The notes under the pieces: model-generated | The model's input: only the letters and a program-made list of their open reading frames with translations | The model's database searches: none | What the model was told of the DNA's origin: nothing | Program-made: the position numbers and the translations under genes | In this document: piece after piece, positions 29,681 through 37,753 of the stretch | How positions within the stretch are numbered: the stretch's first letter is position 1 | How the letters are laid out: the number at the start of each line of letters is the position of its first letter | Virus record (IMG/VR): IMGVR_UViG_3300047195_000504 | Coordinates: 1-44,742 of that record | DNA length: 44,742 nt | Direction: 5' to 3' (one strand) | DNA from: a virus

Positions 29681-30180
29681 CTGCCGTTTGCCCGCAGGAG
29701 ATCCGTATCGCGAACCACAAGGCACAGACCGCAGAATGGTGGGCGGATCCCTCATATCAGGCAATCGCCGCGAAACGCATCGAAGGCGAGACCTGCCATT
29801 ACTGCATGCAGCACCCGGCGACCCTCCCGCACCACGATGAGGACTGGATGTACCTGACTAAAGAAGCCTACTACGATCCAGCGAATATGACGCCCTGCTG
29901 CGGGAGCTGTCACCGGATGTACCGGCGGGGATACGTGATCTGTCCGGTGTGCAAAGAACACTACATGCGGCGCGGATCTGATAAGTGTCAGCACTGCCGG
30001 GGCGTCAAAGTTCACCCCCGCAAAAGACCGCACCACACGAGCCGCAAGAGGCGCATGCTGCACCCGTGCCGGTTCCGGGAGACCTTCCAGCGCTGCCAGA
30101 TGCACGGCCTGTGCACCCACTCATGGAAGCGGGCCCGGGGGTGTGGGGGATTTGAGGAACGAAAAAAGGAGGTATCATAA
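29671..30180 (+). CDS. HNH-type zinc nuclease
   Basis: 169 residues from ATG 29671. C42-H-Y-C45 begins the fold; H54-H55-D follows, then N72 in P-A-N-M-T-P-C and C77-G-S-C80-H81, an HNH treble clef with structural zinc. A second C-x-x-C pair (C-P-V-C) and C-Q-H-C further on may bind another zinc. The C-terminus is basic. Unlike the AP2-type genes it lacks a mobile look and may serve in viral DNA processing or host DNA degradation. Confidence 0.78.
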   Translation: MALAAVCPQEIRIANHKAQTAEWWADPSYQAIAAKRIEGETCHYCMQHPATLPHHDEDWMYLTKEAYYDPANMTPCCGSCHRMYRRGYVICPVCKEHYMRRGSDKCQHCRGVKVHPRKRPHHTSRKRRMLHPCRFRETFQRCQMHGLCTHSWKRARGCGGFEERKKEVS

Positions 30181-31916
30181 TGTCATCATGTCCGGCAAAG
30201 CCGGTAAAAGAAAAGAAATTTGGCGTCGCAGTCTGCCGGGAAAGAAAGTGCATCGATCTCCAGAAAGATCCAAAGTATCCCGACTCCCCGCAACATTGCG
30301 CCGTCACGCACGGAATGCCTGGCAGCATGCACTGTTGCGTCAAGGAGATGGATGCGGATCATTTCATCCGGCACATCAGCGGGCAGCTCAACAACGGCCC
30401 GTATACTTCCCGACCCGGCCCACGGAACTGTCCGAAGGAATGCCCGTACAAGATCCTTGTCGATGGCGAGAAGTTCGTTTTTGTGAAGGGTAAGCCGGAA
30501 AGCAGCAAGGTCCCCGCCAAGATCGGCACCTGCGCATTCACGGGAAAACCTCTCGGTGATTGGGGAGTATGTCCCTGCAATGTCCTGGGCAAGGAGCCCA
30601 AGTTCCAGGAGAGCCAGATCCTCCAGATCAAAGCAGCGATCGACCGGTGCCAGGACGTTTCACGCGATGCGTTCGAGTCCGGCCATGCTTGTGGCGGCAC
30701 CTCCTGCCCCGACGGCATTCAGCGGATTGAACATAAGGGCACTACCTGTCCACTCATCAGGGTGCCCTTCAAGGACCTGAAAGAGTGCCCGCTCTGGCGG
30801 ATCCCCGCGAAGATGCTGCCAGCACCAGACGCATCCGATTCAAAAAGCGTTCCTGACATAAAAAAGAATCCCCCGGCCCGGAACTGCTCACTGAAGGAAT
30901 GCCTGGAGAAAAAGTGCGAAGACGTGGTCGACAAACCCTATCCGGGTCCGCACTGCGGCAATCCGATAAGGATCTGCCAGACCTTGGGAAAGACCCCGCA
31001 GAATATCCACCGGTCCGATTGCCCGAATCATCTCTACGATGACCAGTCGGGAAGTGACACAAAAGTGACAGAGGCCCCACTTCGCGATGTTGAAAAACCG
31101 GCACAAAAAGACAAACCAACCTCCAAGAAACCGGTACAGAAAGAGCAACCAGATGCAACGGATACAAAGATAGCCGGATCCCGGCAGCTCACCTTCATGG
31201 ACTTTGTCATTTCCAGAAAATCCGGGAGATCCACGGTGCAGGATCCCCGCTGCAAACGGTGCGAGTCATCTCCGGATTGCCTGACGCATGATCCAGAGAA
31301 AGAGAATTGCGTCGCGAAGGCACTCCGGAAGAAGTCCGCCCGGCCCCCAAGTGCCGGCACCGGTGGCGGCCCGCAACCTATTCAACACTGCTGCGGCACC
31401 TGCGGGCACCACAAGGGCCGGAAGACTTTTCACGAGACCTGCCCACGGCTCGGAGAGCTGCTGTTCAAAGGCGGCCCCAAGAGCGCGAAGGTGCTGATGG
31501 AGGAGACCGCCGGCAGCCATCCCTGTGCGTTCTGGATAACCAAGGAGGCGGACCGCTTCGGCCCCTGTCCGGAGAAGAATTCGATGGGGAGCTGTATGCA
31601 TGGAGCTTACAGTTGTCCGCATAAGACTGAGCAGGCGCGGTCGGCGGTGGGTTGTACATATCCCATCCAACCCCCGCACTTTGCTGGCGATTCCCCTATA
31701 ATGAAGAAAGGCGCGAGCAAGAAACCGAACTGCGGAGGGAAACGTCCCGCGATCATGCGATGCCCGGACGACTGCCCAGAGAAGATGATCGTACCGGAGG
31801 ATCACGGCAAGGAAAAGAATTACCCTCAAGGTCGCTGTCGCATAACGGGTGAAAAACTCCGCGAGATGAAAGCATGTCCGAACGATCCCCCAAAAAGGAG
31901 TGTGAAAAAATCATGA
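30180..31916 (+). CDS. Giant Cys-rich protein with PIP-like PCNA-binding motif
   Basis: 578 residues with 40 cysteines (about 7%). At least six groups of C-P-x-x-C / C-x-x-C type are spread along it, including C-P-K-E-C-P-Y, C-P-C-N, C-K-R-C-E, C-C-G-T-C-G-H-H and C-P-D-D-C-P. A Lys/Pro-rich linker (about 285-335) carries Q-L-T-F-M-D-F at residues 336-342, matching the PIP-box form Q-x-x-h-x-x-F. The next gene is a PCNA homologue, overlapping by 4 nt. Zinc or iron-sulfur clusters are likely. It may tether an enzyme or repair function to the clamp. No family is recognised. Confidence 0.8.
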   Translation: MSSCPAKPVKEKKFGVAVCRERKCIDLQKDPKYPDSPQHCAVTHGMPGSMHCCVKEMDADHFIRHISGQLNNGPYTSRPGPRNCPKECPYKILVDGEKFVFVKGKPESSKVPAKIGTCAFTGKPLGDWGVCPCNVLGKEPKFQESQILQIKAAIDRCQDVSRDAFESGHACGGTSCPDGIQRIEHKGTTCPLIRVPFKDLKECPLWRIPAKMLPAPDASDSKSVPDIKKNPPARNCSLKECLEKKCEDVVDKPYPGPHCGNPIRICQTLGKTPQNIHRSDCPNHLYDDQSGSDTKVTEAPLRDVEKPAQKDKPTSKKPVQKEQPDATDTKIAGSRQLTFMDFVISRKSGRSTVQDPRCKRCESSPDCLTHDPEKENCVAKALRKKSARPPSAGTGGGPQPIQHCCGTCGHHKGRKTFHETCPRLGELLFKGGPKSAKVLMEETAGSHPCAFWITKEADRFGPCPEKNSMGSCMHGAYSCPHKTEQARSAVGCTYPIQPPHFAGDSPIMKKGASKKPNCGGKRPAIMRCPDDCPEKMIVPEDHGKEKNYPQGRCRITGEKLREMKACPNDPPKRSVKKS

Positions 31917-32629
31917 TGCGTATAGAGAAGACACGGTTCCTGGCCTTCTGCGAGGCAGTCCTCGCGATCGCGCTAGAGTGCAGGGTATATCTGAAGAACA
32001 CCGGCATCGAGGTCCGGGTGGTGGACGCTGCCAACGTCGCCATGATCAGCGCGAAGATGCCGAAAGAGGCCTTTGTGGAATACAAGGAAGAGACCGGGAT
32101 CCTCGGGTTCGACCTGCCGAAACTCAAGACCGCCGCCAGCCTCATGAAAGCCGGCATGCTGGAGATCGAGCAGGACGGAAAAGCCAAACTCCTGATCACG
32201 GATGGAAAGACCCGGTACAGCAACACGCTCCTGGACGTCAACACCATCCGCAAGGACCCGAACCCGCCGACCATCGTGCTGCCGGCAATGGTCGAGATCA
32301 ACGCGAAGGAACTGCAGGAGAGCATCGTTGCGATGAGCCGGATCGGCGACAAGATCCGGTTCTCCCTGCAGGGCACGGTGCTCACACTGACCACCGAAGG
32401 TGATACCGATCTACTCATTAAGGAGATTAAAGGCGAGGCCGTCAAATCACTCAAAGAGCCGGTGATGTCGTTGTTCTCGACCGATTACCTGAAAGAGATC
32501 AGCCGGGTATTCCGGGACACTGAGACTGTCACCGTGAGTATGAACACCGATCACCCGATCAAAATCGAGTGCACGGTCGATGAAATCGAACTGGAGTACC
32601 TTGTAGCTCCAAGAATTGAGAAGGAGTGA
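31913..32629 (+). CDS. pcn: DNA polymerase sliding clamp (archaeal PCNA type)
   Basis: 238 residues from ATG 31913, close to the 245-250 of host PCNA. Recognisable segments: V-V-D-A-A-N-V-A-M-I in the first domain, F-D-L-P-K-L-K-T (like the F-x-L-x-x-L of PCNA), the interdomain linker near residue 115-130, S-T-D-Y-L-K-E-I-S in the second domain and the C-terminal Y-L-V-A-P-R-I-E. It should form a trimeric ring on DNA and recruit polymerase, ligase and nucleases. There is no polymerase in the window, so it probably captures host replication proteins. Confidence 0.93.
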   Translation: MMRIEKTRFLAFCEAVLAIALECRVYLKNTGIEVRVVDAANVAMISAKMPKEAFVEYKEETGILGFDLPKLKTAASLMKAGMLEIEQDGKAKLLITDGKTRYSNTLLDVNTIRKDPNPPTIVLPAMVEINAKELQESIVAMSRIGDKIRFSLQGTVLTLTTEGDTDLLIKEIKGEAVKSLKEPVMSLFSTDYLKEISRVFRDTETVTVSMNTDHPIKIECTVDEIELEYLVAPRIEKE

Positions 32630-32634
32630 GGAGA

Positions 32635-33177
32635 ATGTCACTGGAAACGAAAGGAACGATCAAATGGGATCCGGACGTGAAGCCGAGCGAACCACAGTAC
32701 ATGATTGAGGCCAAGCAACTGGGGATCTGTGTCGAAGGTTCGGGGAATCTCGAACAGATGATGGATGAGCTCACCGAACGGATCCGCCGGGGAATCTCGG
32801 AGGAGTTCGGGATCCCCCGTTGTGATGTTCAGATGGTCAAGTATTCCGCGACGTTGACCTTCGACGTATCAAGACCCATCAACCGGACACTGGAAGACTA
32901 CGAGAAAGATTTCACTGATCGCCCGGACGTGATCGCGCTTGAAAGGAAGATCCAAGCCTATGCAGAGCGCACCGGTCAGGATCCACAGGCGATATACCAG
33001 AAACTGATTGACGAAGGGATTGCAGAGGGACAAATAGCCGGCGCTGTTGTGTTGCAGGCTGCAGCGGACAAAGTGAACTCCGGCGCCCTTGATGGTAAAG
33101 GGTATACTGTCACTGCCTCACTAGGAGGAGAGAAACCGCCGGCAAAGAAGAAAAAGGGCAAGGAGGCGCCGGAGTGA
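32635..33177 (+). CDS. Uncharacterised replication-cluster protein
   Basis: 180 residues from ATG 32635, with GAGTGAGGAG upstream. An alpha/beta N-terminal half (Y-M-I-E-A-K-Q-L-G-I-C-V ... Y-S-A-T-L-T-F-D-V-S), a helical part (T-G-Q-D-P-Q-A-I-Y-Q-K-L-I-D-E) and a Lys-rich tail (K-K-K-K-G-K-E). The tail suggests nucleic-acid contact. Co-transcribed with PCNA; a role in replication is inference. The next start overlaps the stop. Confidence 0.72.
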   Translation: MSLETKGTIKWDPDVKPSEPQYMIEAKQLGICVEGSGNLEQMMDELTERIRRGISEEFGIPRCDVQMVKYSATLTFDVSRPINRTLEDYEKDFTDRPDVIALERKIQAYAERTGQDPQAIYQKLIDEGIAEGQIAGAVVLQAAADKVNSGALDGKGYTVTASLGGEKPPAKKKKGKEAPE

Positions 33178-33341
33178 GCTGTAGTATAATCCTTTCTATC
33201 GGTAGATATGGGGGATTCTATATCACAAATGGAGAGGCTATGAAACGTCTCTGTTTGGGTTGGGTTGCAATTACTGTGATTACCCCGGAATTCGACGAGG
33301 CTTTCCATCAAGTAATGCACACAGCAGGTGTTAAGTTATGA
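33174..33341 (+). CDS. Small hypothetical protein
   Basis: 55 residues from GTG 33174 overlapping the previous stop. Contains G-G-F-Y-I, R-L-C-L-G-W-V-A-I-T-V-I and P-E-F-D-E-A-F, a compact beta/helix shape. No family recognised; strict coupling and length suggest real coding. Confidence 0.6.
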   Translation: MSCSIILSIGRYGGFYITNGEAMKRLCLGWVAITVITPEFDEAFHQVMHTAGVKL

Positions 33342-33514
33342 CTGCCCCCTGTCATTGCGGTAATAAGTATTGCCCCTTAATCCCTCTGGGATGCACGAAT
33401 CCAGATCACCTGCGAGCTGAGGGGCGCCGTTATCTATTCAGAAACGTGGCCTGTGAAGCCCGGAAACCGAGCGGGCTGGAGAAGCATATGCCGGATGTCC
33501 GGGGGTGGACGTGA
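33338..33514 (+). CDS. Small Cys-rich protein
   Basis: 58 residues from ATG 33338 (ATGA overlap). C-H-C-G ... C-P ... C-T near the start gives a potential zinc site; the rest is basic. One of the miniature Cys proteins of the early region. Confidence 0.66.
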   Translation: MTAPCHCGNKYCPLIPLGCTNPDHLRAEGRRYLFRNVACEARKPSGLEKHMPDVRGWT

Positions 33515-33813
33515 TGAAAATCCAATTATCCGTTTATGTTGATCATGGCCCCGATTGTTTTGATTTGATCCTCGACGTTCCTGACGGGAGACAACTGCGC
33601 CACATACTCGATGAGATAAAGTCAGAAATTCATGCAAGATTCGCAGCAGGGCACATTGAGGTAGATCGGCAACGGAGGCAGGGAACCGTCTTTGAAGAGG
33701 GCATAATCCCCGAACCACTTCGGATCGATGTCCCGGGGATTTTCATCTCAATGCTCACCAAGGCGGGAATTCCCGCCGAACTTGTCGGCCTAAAATGGAG
33801 GCTGGTATTATGA
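33514..33813 (+). CDS. Small beta-rich protein
   Basis: 99 residues from ATG 33514, overlapping the previous stop by one base. The first part is beta (I-Q-L-S-V-Y-V-D-H-G ... L-I-L-D-V-P-D-G) followed by a helix (L-R-H-I-L-D-E-I-K-S-E-I) and a final strand. The next gene begins in its stop. Unknown function. Confidence 0.68.
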   Translation: MKIQLSVYVDHGPDCFDLILDVPDGRQLRHILDEIKSEIHARFAAGHIEVDRQRRQGTVFEEGIIPEPLRIDVPGIFISMLTKAGIPAELVGLKWRLVL

Positions 33814-34580
33814 GGATCATCTACGAGCCCCGGGGCCGGGCGCTGGAATACGCCCCGCTCGCCGTCTCCCTGTATCGGGGTTGCCCGCATGGGTGCGTGT
33901 ACTGCTTCGCGCCCGCATCGACCAGAACCGACCGCGAGAAGTTCCTACAGGCGAATCCCCGTAAGAATGCGATCAACCTGCTCAAGGCTGATGTAGCAGA
34001 GCTGGCAGCCGCAAACGACCAGCGCGAGATCCTGATGAGCTTCACAACCGACCCATACCAACCACTGGAACAGTACCATCACCTCACCAGCACAGCGATT
34101 GGCATCCTAATCAACCATGGACTTCACTTCACAGTGCTCACTAAGGCGGGCATCAATAGCATGGTTGATTTTGAGCGTCTCGCATCGCGGCCTGATCTGT
34201 GCCGGTACGGGACAACGCTCGTCTTCAACCGTGAAGAGGATCGGCAAAAATGGGAGCCGAATGCAGCGCCCACCACCGAACGGGTAAAAGCCCTCAAGGC
34301 AGCTCATGAAAAAGGTATTCCAACATGGGTCTCTCTGGAGCCGATGATCGATCCAGACCAGACCCTGTTCCTGATTACGGTTACCCATCCCTTCGTGGAC
34401 GAGTACCGGCTCGGTGCCCTCAATCATGCCGAAAAGACCCTGACTGATGATCAGATGGTCGATTTTGTCAGCAAAGCATACACCCTGTTGAGATTCTACA
34501 AGAAGAAATTCATTTTCAAGAAGGATCTGCAGCCGTACCTGCAGACTGCCGGAGGATGTCTCGATGACCAGCATGTATGA
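33810..34580 (+). CDS. Radical SAM protein, SplB-like (DNA photolyase family)
   Basis: 256 residues from ATG 33810. The cluster-binding Cys25-x3-Cys29-x2-Cys32 is clear in R-G-C-P-H-G-C-V-Y-C-F. S-F-T-T-D-P-Y-Q, L-T-K-A-G and W-V-S-L-E-P-M fit the spore-photoproduct-lyase-like DNA repair group and its relatives. These enzymes repair UV photoproducts or act on other DNA bases. In an anaerobic host this chemistry is available. Position after the PCNA cluster supports a DNA role. Confidence 0.85.
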   Translation: MRIIYEPRGRALEYAPLAVSLYRGCPHGCVYCFAPASTRTDREKFLQANPRKNAINLLKADVAELAAANDQREILMSFTTDPYQPLEQYHHLTSTAIGILINHGLHFTVLTKAGINSMVDFERLASRPDLCRYGTTLVFNREEDRQKWEPNAAPTTERVKALKAAHEKGIPTWVSLEPMIDPDQTLFLITVTHPFVDEYRLGALNHAEKTLTDDQMVDFVSKAYTLLRFYKKKFIFKKDLQPYLQTAGGCLDDQHV

Positions 34581-35001
34581 AGATTACGGCCCCGGCGCCC
34601 TTGAGCGGCTTAAAGACGAGTATGATATCGGGAATATTAACCAGCAAACCGAATGGGGCAACCGCGACCAGCAGACCATCAGGACATTTCTGGATGCCGC
34701 CGCAAAGCAAAAGGCAATCGTAGAGAAGACCGCGTTCAAATGGTTTGTCCTGTTCAACAAAGGTCATGATTATGGATCGGGAAAGATTGAGTTCTCTGCC
34801 TCTGCCTACCGGGTGCCGCAAGTACCGGGCAACGAGAAACTGAAAGTCTTCTCAAACGAAGGAAAACGATTCGTCGGAAACGACCGGAAAAAAGAGGCTG
34901 TCCAGTATGTTCGGGATCTCATGGTGAAATACCCTGATGCGATCCTGACAGGAACGGCAGCCGAACTTGTGAAGCCGGAGAAGGCGGCGATCGTCATATG
35001 A
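34564..35001 (+). CDS. Uncharacterised early protein
   Basis: 145 residues from ATG 34564, overlapping the radical SAM gene by 17 nt. A helical start is followed by K-W-F-V-L-F-N-K-G-H-D-Y and a beta/helix end (V-Q-Y-V-R-D-L-M-V-K-Y-P). No domain is recognised. Overlaps the next gene by 4 nt. Confidence 0.7.
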   Translation: MTSMYEDYGPGALERLKDEYDIGNINQQTEWGNRDQQTIRTFLDAAAKQKAIVEKTAFKWFVLFNKGHDYGSGKIEFSASAYRVPQVPGNEKLKVFSNEGKRFVGNDRKKEAVQYVRDLMVKYPDAILTGTAAELVKPEKAAIVI

Positions 35002-35456
35002 CCCACCGGATCGCATACCTCAAACCCAACCGGACTATCTACAAGGAGACCGAGGTACCCATCGACCGCACCATGGCCGAGATCAAGCTGATGCTCGTCA
35101 GGAATGGATGCTCCCGGATCGGGATTCAGGATGACATGCGGGGCGAGATCCCGCTCTATACGCTCATCTTTGAGAAGGATAATCTCCCCTACATGATCGA
35201 GTTCCCCGTGGTCTATGAGAGGCGGGCCAGCGGCAACCGGCTCAACACGAATCTCTCCGGGCGGATCATCAGGGACCGGATCAAGGTTCTCCTCATGGAG
35301 GTTGAGATCGGGATGTCACCATTCACGGCCGCGATGGCCCAGTTCGTGGCGATTGCGGATCGCTCGACCGGAAAACCGACTCCAATGGAGAACTACATCG
35401 CGGAGCACTCCGAGGAGATCCCTGCAGGGACATTGTTCCTGCCGGGCGGGAGGTAA
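34998..35456 (+). CDS. Uncharacterised early protein
   Basis: 152 residues from ATG 34998. An alpha/beta protein: I-A-Y-L-K-P-N-R-T-I-Y near the start, I-G-I-Q-D-D-M-R-G-E-I-P-L-Y-T-L-I-F-E in the centre and a long helix in the last third (R-D-R-I-K-V-L-L-M-E-V-E). No known family; similar small proteins occur near early genes of other phages only in general shape. Confidence 0.7.
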   Translation: MTHRIAYLKPNRTIYKETEVPIDRTMAEIKLMLVRNGCSRIGIQDDMRGEIPLYTLIFEKDNLPYMIEFPVVYERRASGNRLNTNLSGRIIRDRIKVLLMEVEIGMSPFTAAMAQFVAIADRSTGKPTPMENYIAEHSEEIPAGTLFLPGGR

Positions 35457-35462
35457 CCAGTG

Positions 35463-35711
35463 ATGGAAGAAGAGAAACGCATGACATGGCAGATCAGCAA
35501 GCGCAAGCGGAAACAAGCACATTTCATGGAGTCCGAGACCTCCGCCTTCTGCGGCCGCCCGCTCCTGAAAACCAAGGCGCTCCCCCCGGACTGGAATCCC
35601 ATGGAACATCTGGATTGTGTCTGCCCGACCTGCCTCGAATGGTATCGGCGGGTCAGAAAACCCTGCAAATCAGGGCAAAGACCTATCCTCTTACCACATA
35701 GCACCGCATAG
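35463..35711 (+). CDS. Small basic Cys protein, end of early cluster
   Basis: 82 residues from ATG 35463 with GGGAGGT upstream. Basic N-terminus (K-R-K-R-K-Q), one Cys in the middle and C-V-C-P-T-C near residue 55-60. The last codons run into a GC-rich tandem repeat (35700-35739). Confidence 0.68.
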   Translation: MEEEKRMTWQISKRKRKQAHFMESETSAFCGRPLLKTKALPPDWNPMEHLDCVCPTCLEWYRRVRKPCKSGQRPILLPHSTA

Positions 35712-35739
35712 CACCGCACGACACCGCGAAGCGCCGCGC
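35700..35739. repeat. Four 10-bp GC-rich tandem repeats
   Basis: AGCACCGCAT and AGCACCGCAC at 35700 and 35710, then GACACCGCGA and AGCGCCGCGC at 35720 and 35730. The period of one helical turn puts all copies on one DNA face, as in iterons or a multimeric operator. They lie just upstream of the lysis promoter. Confidence 0.7.
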
Positions 35740-35754
35740 TGCACGTCCCTAATC

Positions 35755-35764
35755 GGTATATCAT
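35755..35764 (+). promoter_or_regulatory. Lysis promoter TATA box
   Basis: GGTATATCAT lies about 28 nt before ATG 35789, again matching a leaderless message. It separates the lysis genes from the early cluster. Confidence 0.5.
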
Positions 35765-35788
35765 CCTCTTTTCAATCCTTTGTCAATC

Positions 35789-36964
35789 ATGCCCCCCCTT
35801 TTTCCTGTTCTCGATCCACCCCCGACCGGCAAACCGCAGGACTGGAGCCTGCGGGAAATGAGATCCTTGATGGCGATGGTTGCGCCCCAGCCTGCCGAAT
35901 GGCACAACCCATACGTCAAGGACACCGCTGACCGCGATCAGGACAAGGGCGGTACCTGCACCGGGCAGGCGTACGCCCGCGCTGCCGATCTGAACTACAT
36001 GCGGCTCACAAAAGACCTCCCGACCGCTGAAGATAAAGCCAAATTCCAGAAAGATTTTGTTGACGCCATCGGTACGCGCTGCGATATCCTCTTTCCGAAA
36101 TCGTTCAGCGCAGAGGCCGCGTACCAGATGGGGCGGCACGTCGGCAATATCACCTATCCGTCCGGAGGGGAGATCCGGTTCAATGCCCGTGCATGGCGGG
36201 ATATCGGGCAATTCCTCGAATCGCAGTGGCACACCGATAAGGAAAGGACATGCGTCTGGGCGTATCCGCCCGGCGTGCGCGCGGCAGCCAACGGCGGTGT
36301 AACGCAGGAACAGGCCGAACAGTTCGCAACGCTCCATAAAATCAAAGGGTGGGCGATGGTCGGCAGGGAGGACGGGTACGCCACATGGGACGAGATCTGC
36401 GACGCCATCTGGCAATATGGGTTCGTAATCTGCGCCATTCCAATCTACGAGAATTATGTAACAATGGCCGGCGGGGACGGCACCTACCCGGTCCCCAGTG
36501 GCAATATCGCCGGGTTTCACGCGCAGGTCGTGACCGGCTACACCCCGGATACGCTCGATATTGAACATTCGTGGGGAACCTGGTGCGGGCAGCACGGCAA
36601 GCTCCCGAAAGAGTATTACCAGGTCGCCCAGGATCAGTGCGTCTGGATGGTCATCCTTGACGATGAGGAAGCCCTGATCGCAGGCGCGACGATCTACAAG
36701 TCAATATCTGTGTCCTGCAACGTGCCGGCGCAGGTATCGGTCGATGGCATCGTGATCGGGATCACCCCCCAGAAATTCGCCATCGAGAAAGGCCGGATGT
36801 ACACGATCACCGTCAGCGCGGACGGGCATATCGCGCAGAGCCGGACGGTGGATGACAGCTCGCAGCCAGACCAGGTCTTCGAGCTTGAACCGTCTCCCCA
36901 GCCGGTCAGGAGCTGGTGGCAAATCCTGATTGAATGGTTGATCAACCTGTTCAAGAGGAAATGA
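35789..36964 (+). CDS. Papain-like (C1A) cysteine protease with PEGA domain, candidate endolysin
   Basis: 391 residues from ATG 35789. The nucleophile is Cys57 in D-Q-D-K-G-G-T-C-T-G-Q-A, with the oxyanion Gln just before it. His244 is in G-F-H-A-Q-V-V-T-G-Y. The third site is H-S-W-G-T-W-C-G, where papain has N-S-W-G: His260 replaces Asn. Residues about 305-358 form a PEGA domain, and the end (S-W-W-Q-I-L-I-E-W-L-I-N-L-F-K-R-K) is an amphipathic or membrane-binding helix. No signal peptide is seen. With the membrane protein that follows, it probably breaks the S-layer or sheath from inside. It could alternatively process virion proteins. Confidence 0.82.
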   Translation: MPPLFPVLDPPPTGKPQDWSLREMRSLMAMVAPQPAEWHNPYVKDTADRDQDKGGTCTGQAYARAADLNYMRLTKDLPTAEDKAKFQKDFVDAIGTRCDILFPKSFSAEAAYQMGRHVGNITYPSGGEIRFNARAWRDIGQFLESQWHTDKERTCVWAYPPGVRAAANGGVTQEQAEQFATLHKIKGWAMVGREDGYATWDEICDAIWQYGFVICAIPIYENYVTMAGGDGTYPVPSGNIAGFHAQVVTGYTPDTLDIEHSWGTWCGQHGKLPKEYYQVAQDQCVWMVILDDEEALIAGATIYKSISVSCNVPAQVSVDGIVIGITPQKFAIEKGRMYTITVSADGHIAQSRTVDDSSQPDQVFELEPSPQPVRSWWQILIEWLINLFKRK

Positions 36965-36967
36965 AAA

Positions 36968-37612
36968 ATGGACGTAAACTACATACTGCTGCTTTTCGTG
37001 GCAATCATAATGGCGCTCGCTTACGGGCTTCTCGGGTACTTCTCCGCAAGGATGAGCACCGGGGAACCGTGGAGCTGGTCGAAGTTCGCGGCAACAATCG
37101 TATACTCGTTCGTTGTCGGGTTCTTCGCGGTACAGACCGGGGTCATCACCCTTGAGAACATCGCCAACTGGCAGACTATATTCTCACCCTTGTGGGCGGA
37201 ATACGTGCTGATCTATACCGGGCTGCTCTACGTGTTCAGCAAATTCGTTGTCCCGGCAATCCAGCAGGTCACTTCCAAGACAGTGATCTTCCCGAAGGCC
37301 GAAGGAATAGACCCGGCTCACAGGATGGATGGGGAAACCCGTCACTGGCTGGTTTCCGACCAGAAAGAACCGATCGCTAACGGTGTCATGAAAGTGGTCG
37401 ATGCTGCCGAATCAGTGAAGACGTACCGGTACGCCATCGAAGCCGGTGCGTGGATCTACCTCGTCGAGTTCGGTATTGTCACCGGTGCGAAACACTACTA
37501 CTTCCGTGGCTGGTTCGGCACGCAGGCCGTGAGCTGGAAACCGATCACATCTGAATGTCTCGAAACCATCCGGAAGACCGGCAGGTTCCCGGACTATTCC
37601 GACCTGTACTGA
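36968..37612 (+). CDS. Multi-pass membrane protein, candidate holin
   Basis: 214 residues from ATG 36968, 3 nt after the protease. Three hydrophobic helices occur in the first 105 residues (about 5-25, 40-60 and 77-97). The last 105 residues are a soluble domain. Coupling to the protease suggests a holin or partner that moves the protease across the membrane. The soluble domain is larger than usual for holins, so another membrane role is possible. Confidence 0.72.
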   Translation: MDVNYILLLFVAIIMALAYGLLGYFSARMSTGEPWSWSKFAATIVYSFVVGFFAVQTGVITLENIANWQTIFSPLWAEYVLIYTGLLYVFSKFVVPAIQQVTSKTVIFPKAEGIDPAHRMDGETRHWLVSDQKEPIANGVMKVVDAAESVKTYRYAIEAGAWIYLVEFGIVTGAKHYYFRGWFGTQAVSWKPITSECLETIRKTGRFPDYSDLY

Positions 37613-37625
37613 AATATGACTATAC

Positions 37626-37720
37626 GGGCCCGCGTTCCACTCGGAGACCTTGACGGTGCGGTTCGGAGCCGCCCGGGCCCCTCACCCTGTCAACCGGGTT
37701 CCACACACATCTCCCGGTTG
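37626..37720 (+). terminator. Structured intergenic region, probable terminator
   Basis: A 7-bp stem GGGCCCG (37626-37632) / CGGGCCC (37674-37680) encloses a small arm GCGG-TTCGGAG-CCGC that resembles a T-arm, and is followed by a second hairpin CAACCGGG (37691-37698) / CCCGGTTG (37713-37720). There is no T-tract. Termination of the lysis operon or a processed small RNA are the options. Confidence 0.45.
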
Positions 37721-37753
37721 CGGGGGGGCATCATATGACAATTTAAAATCATG

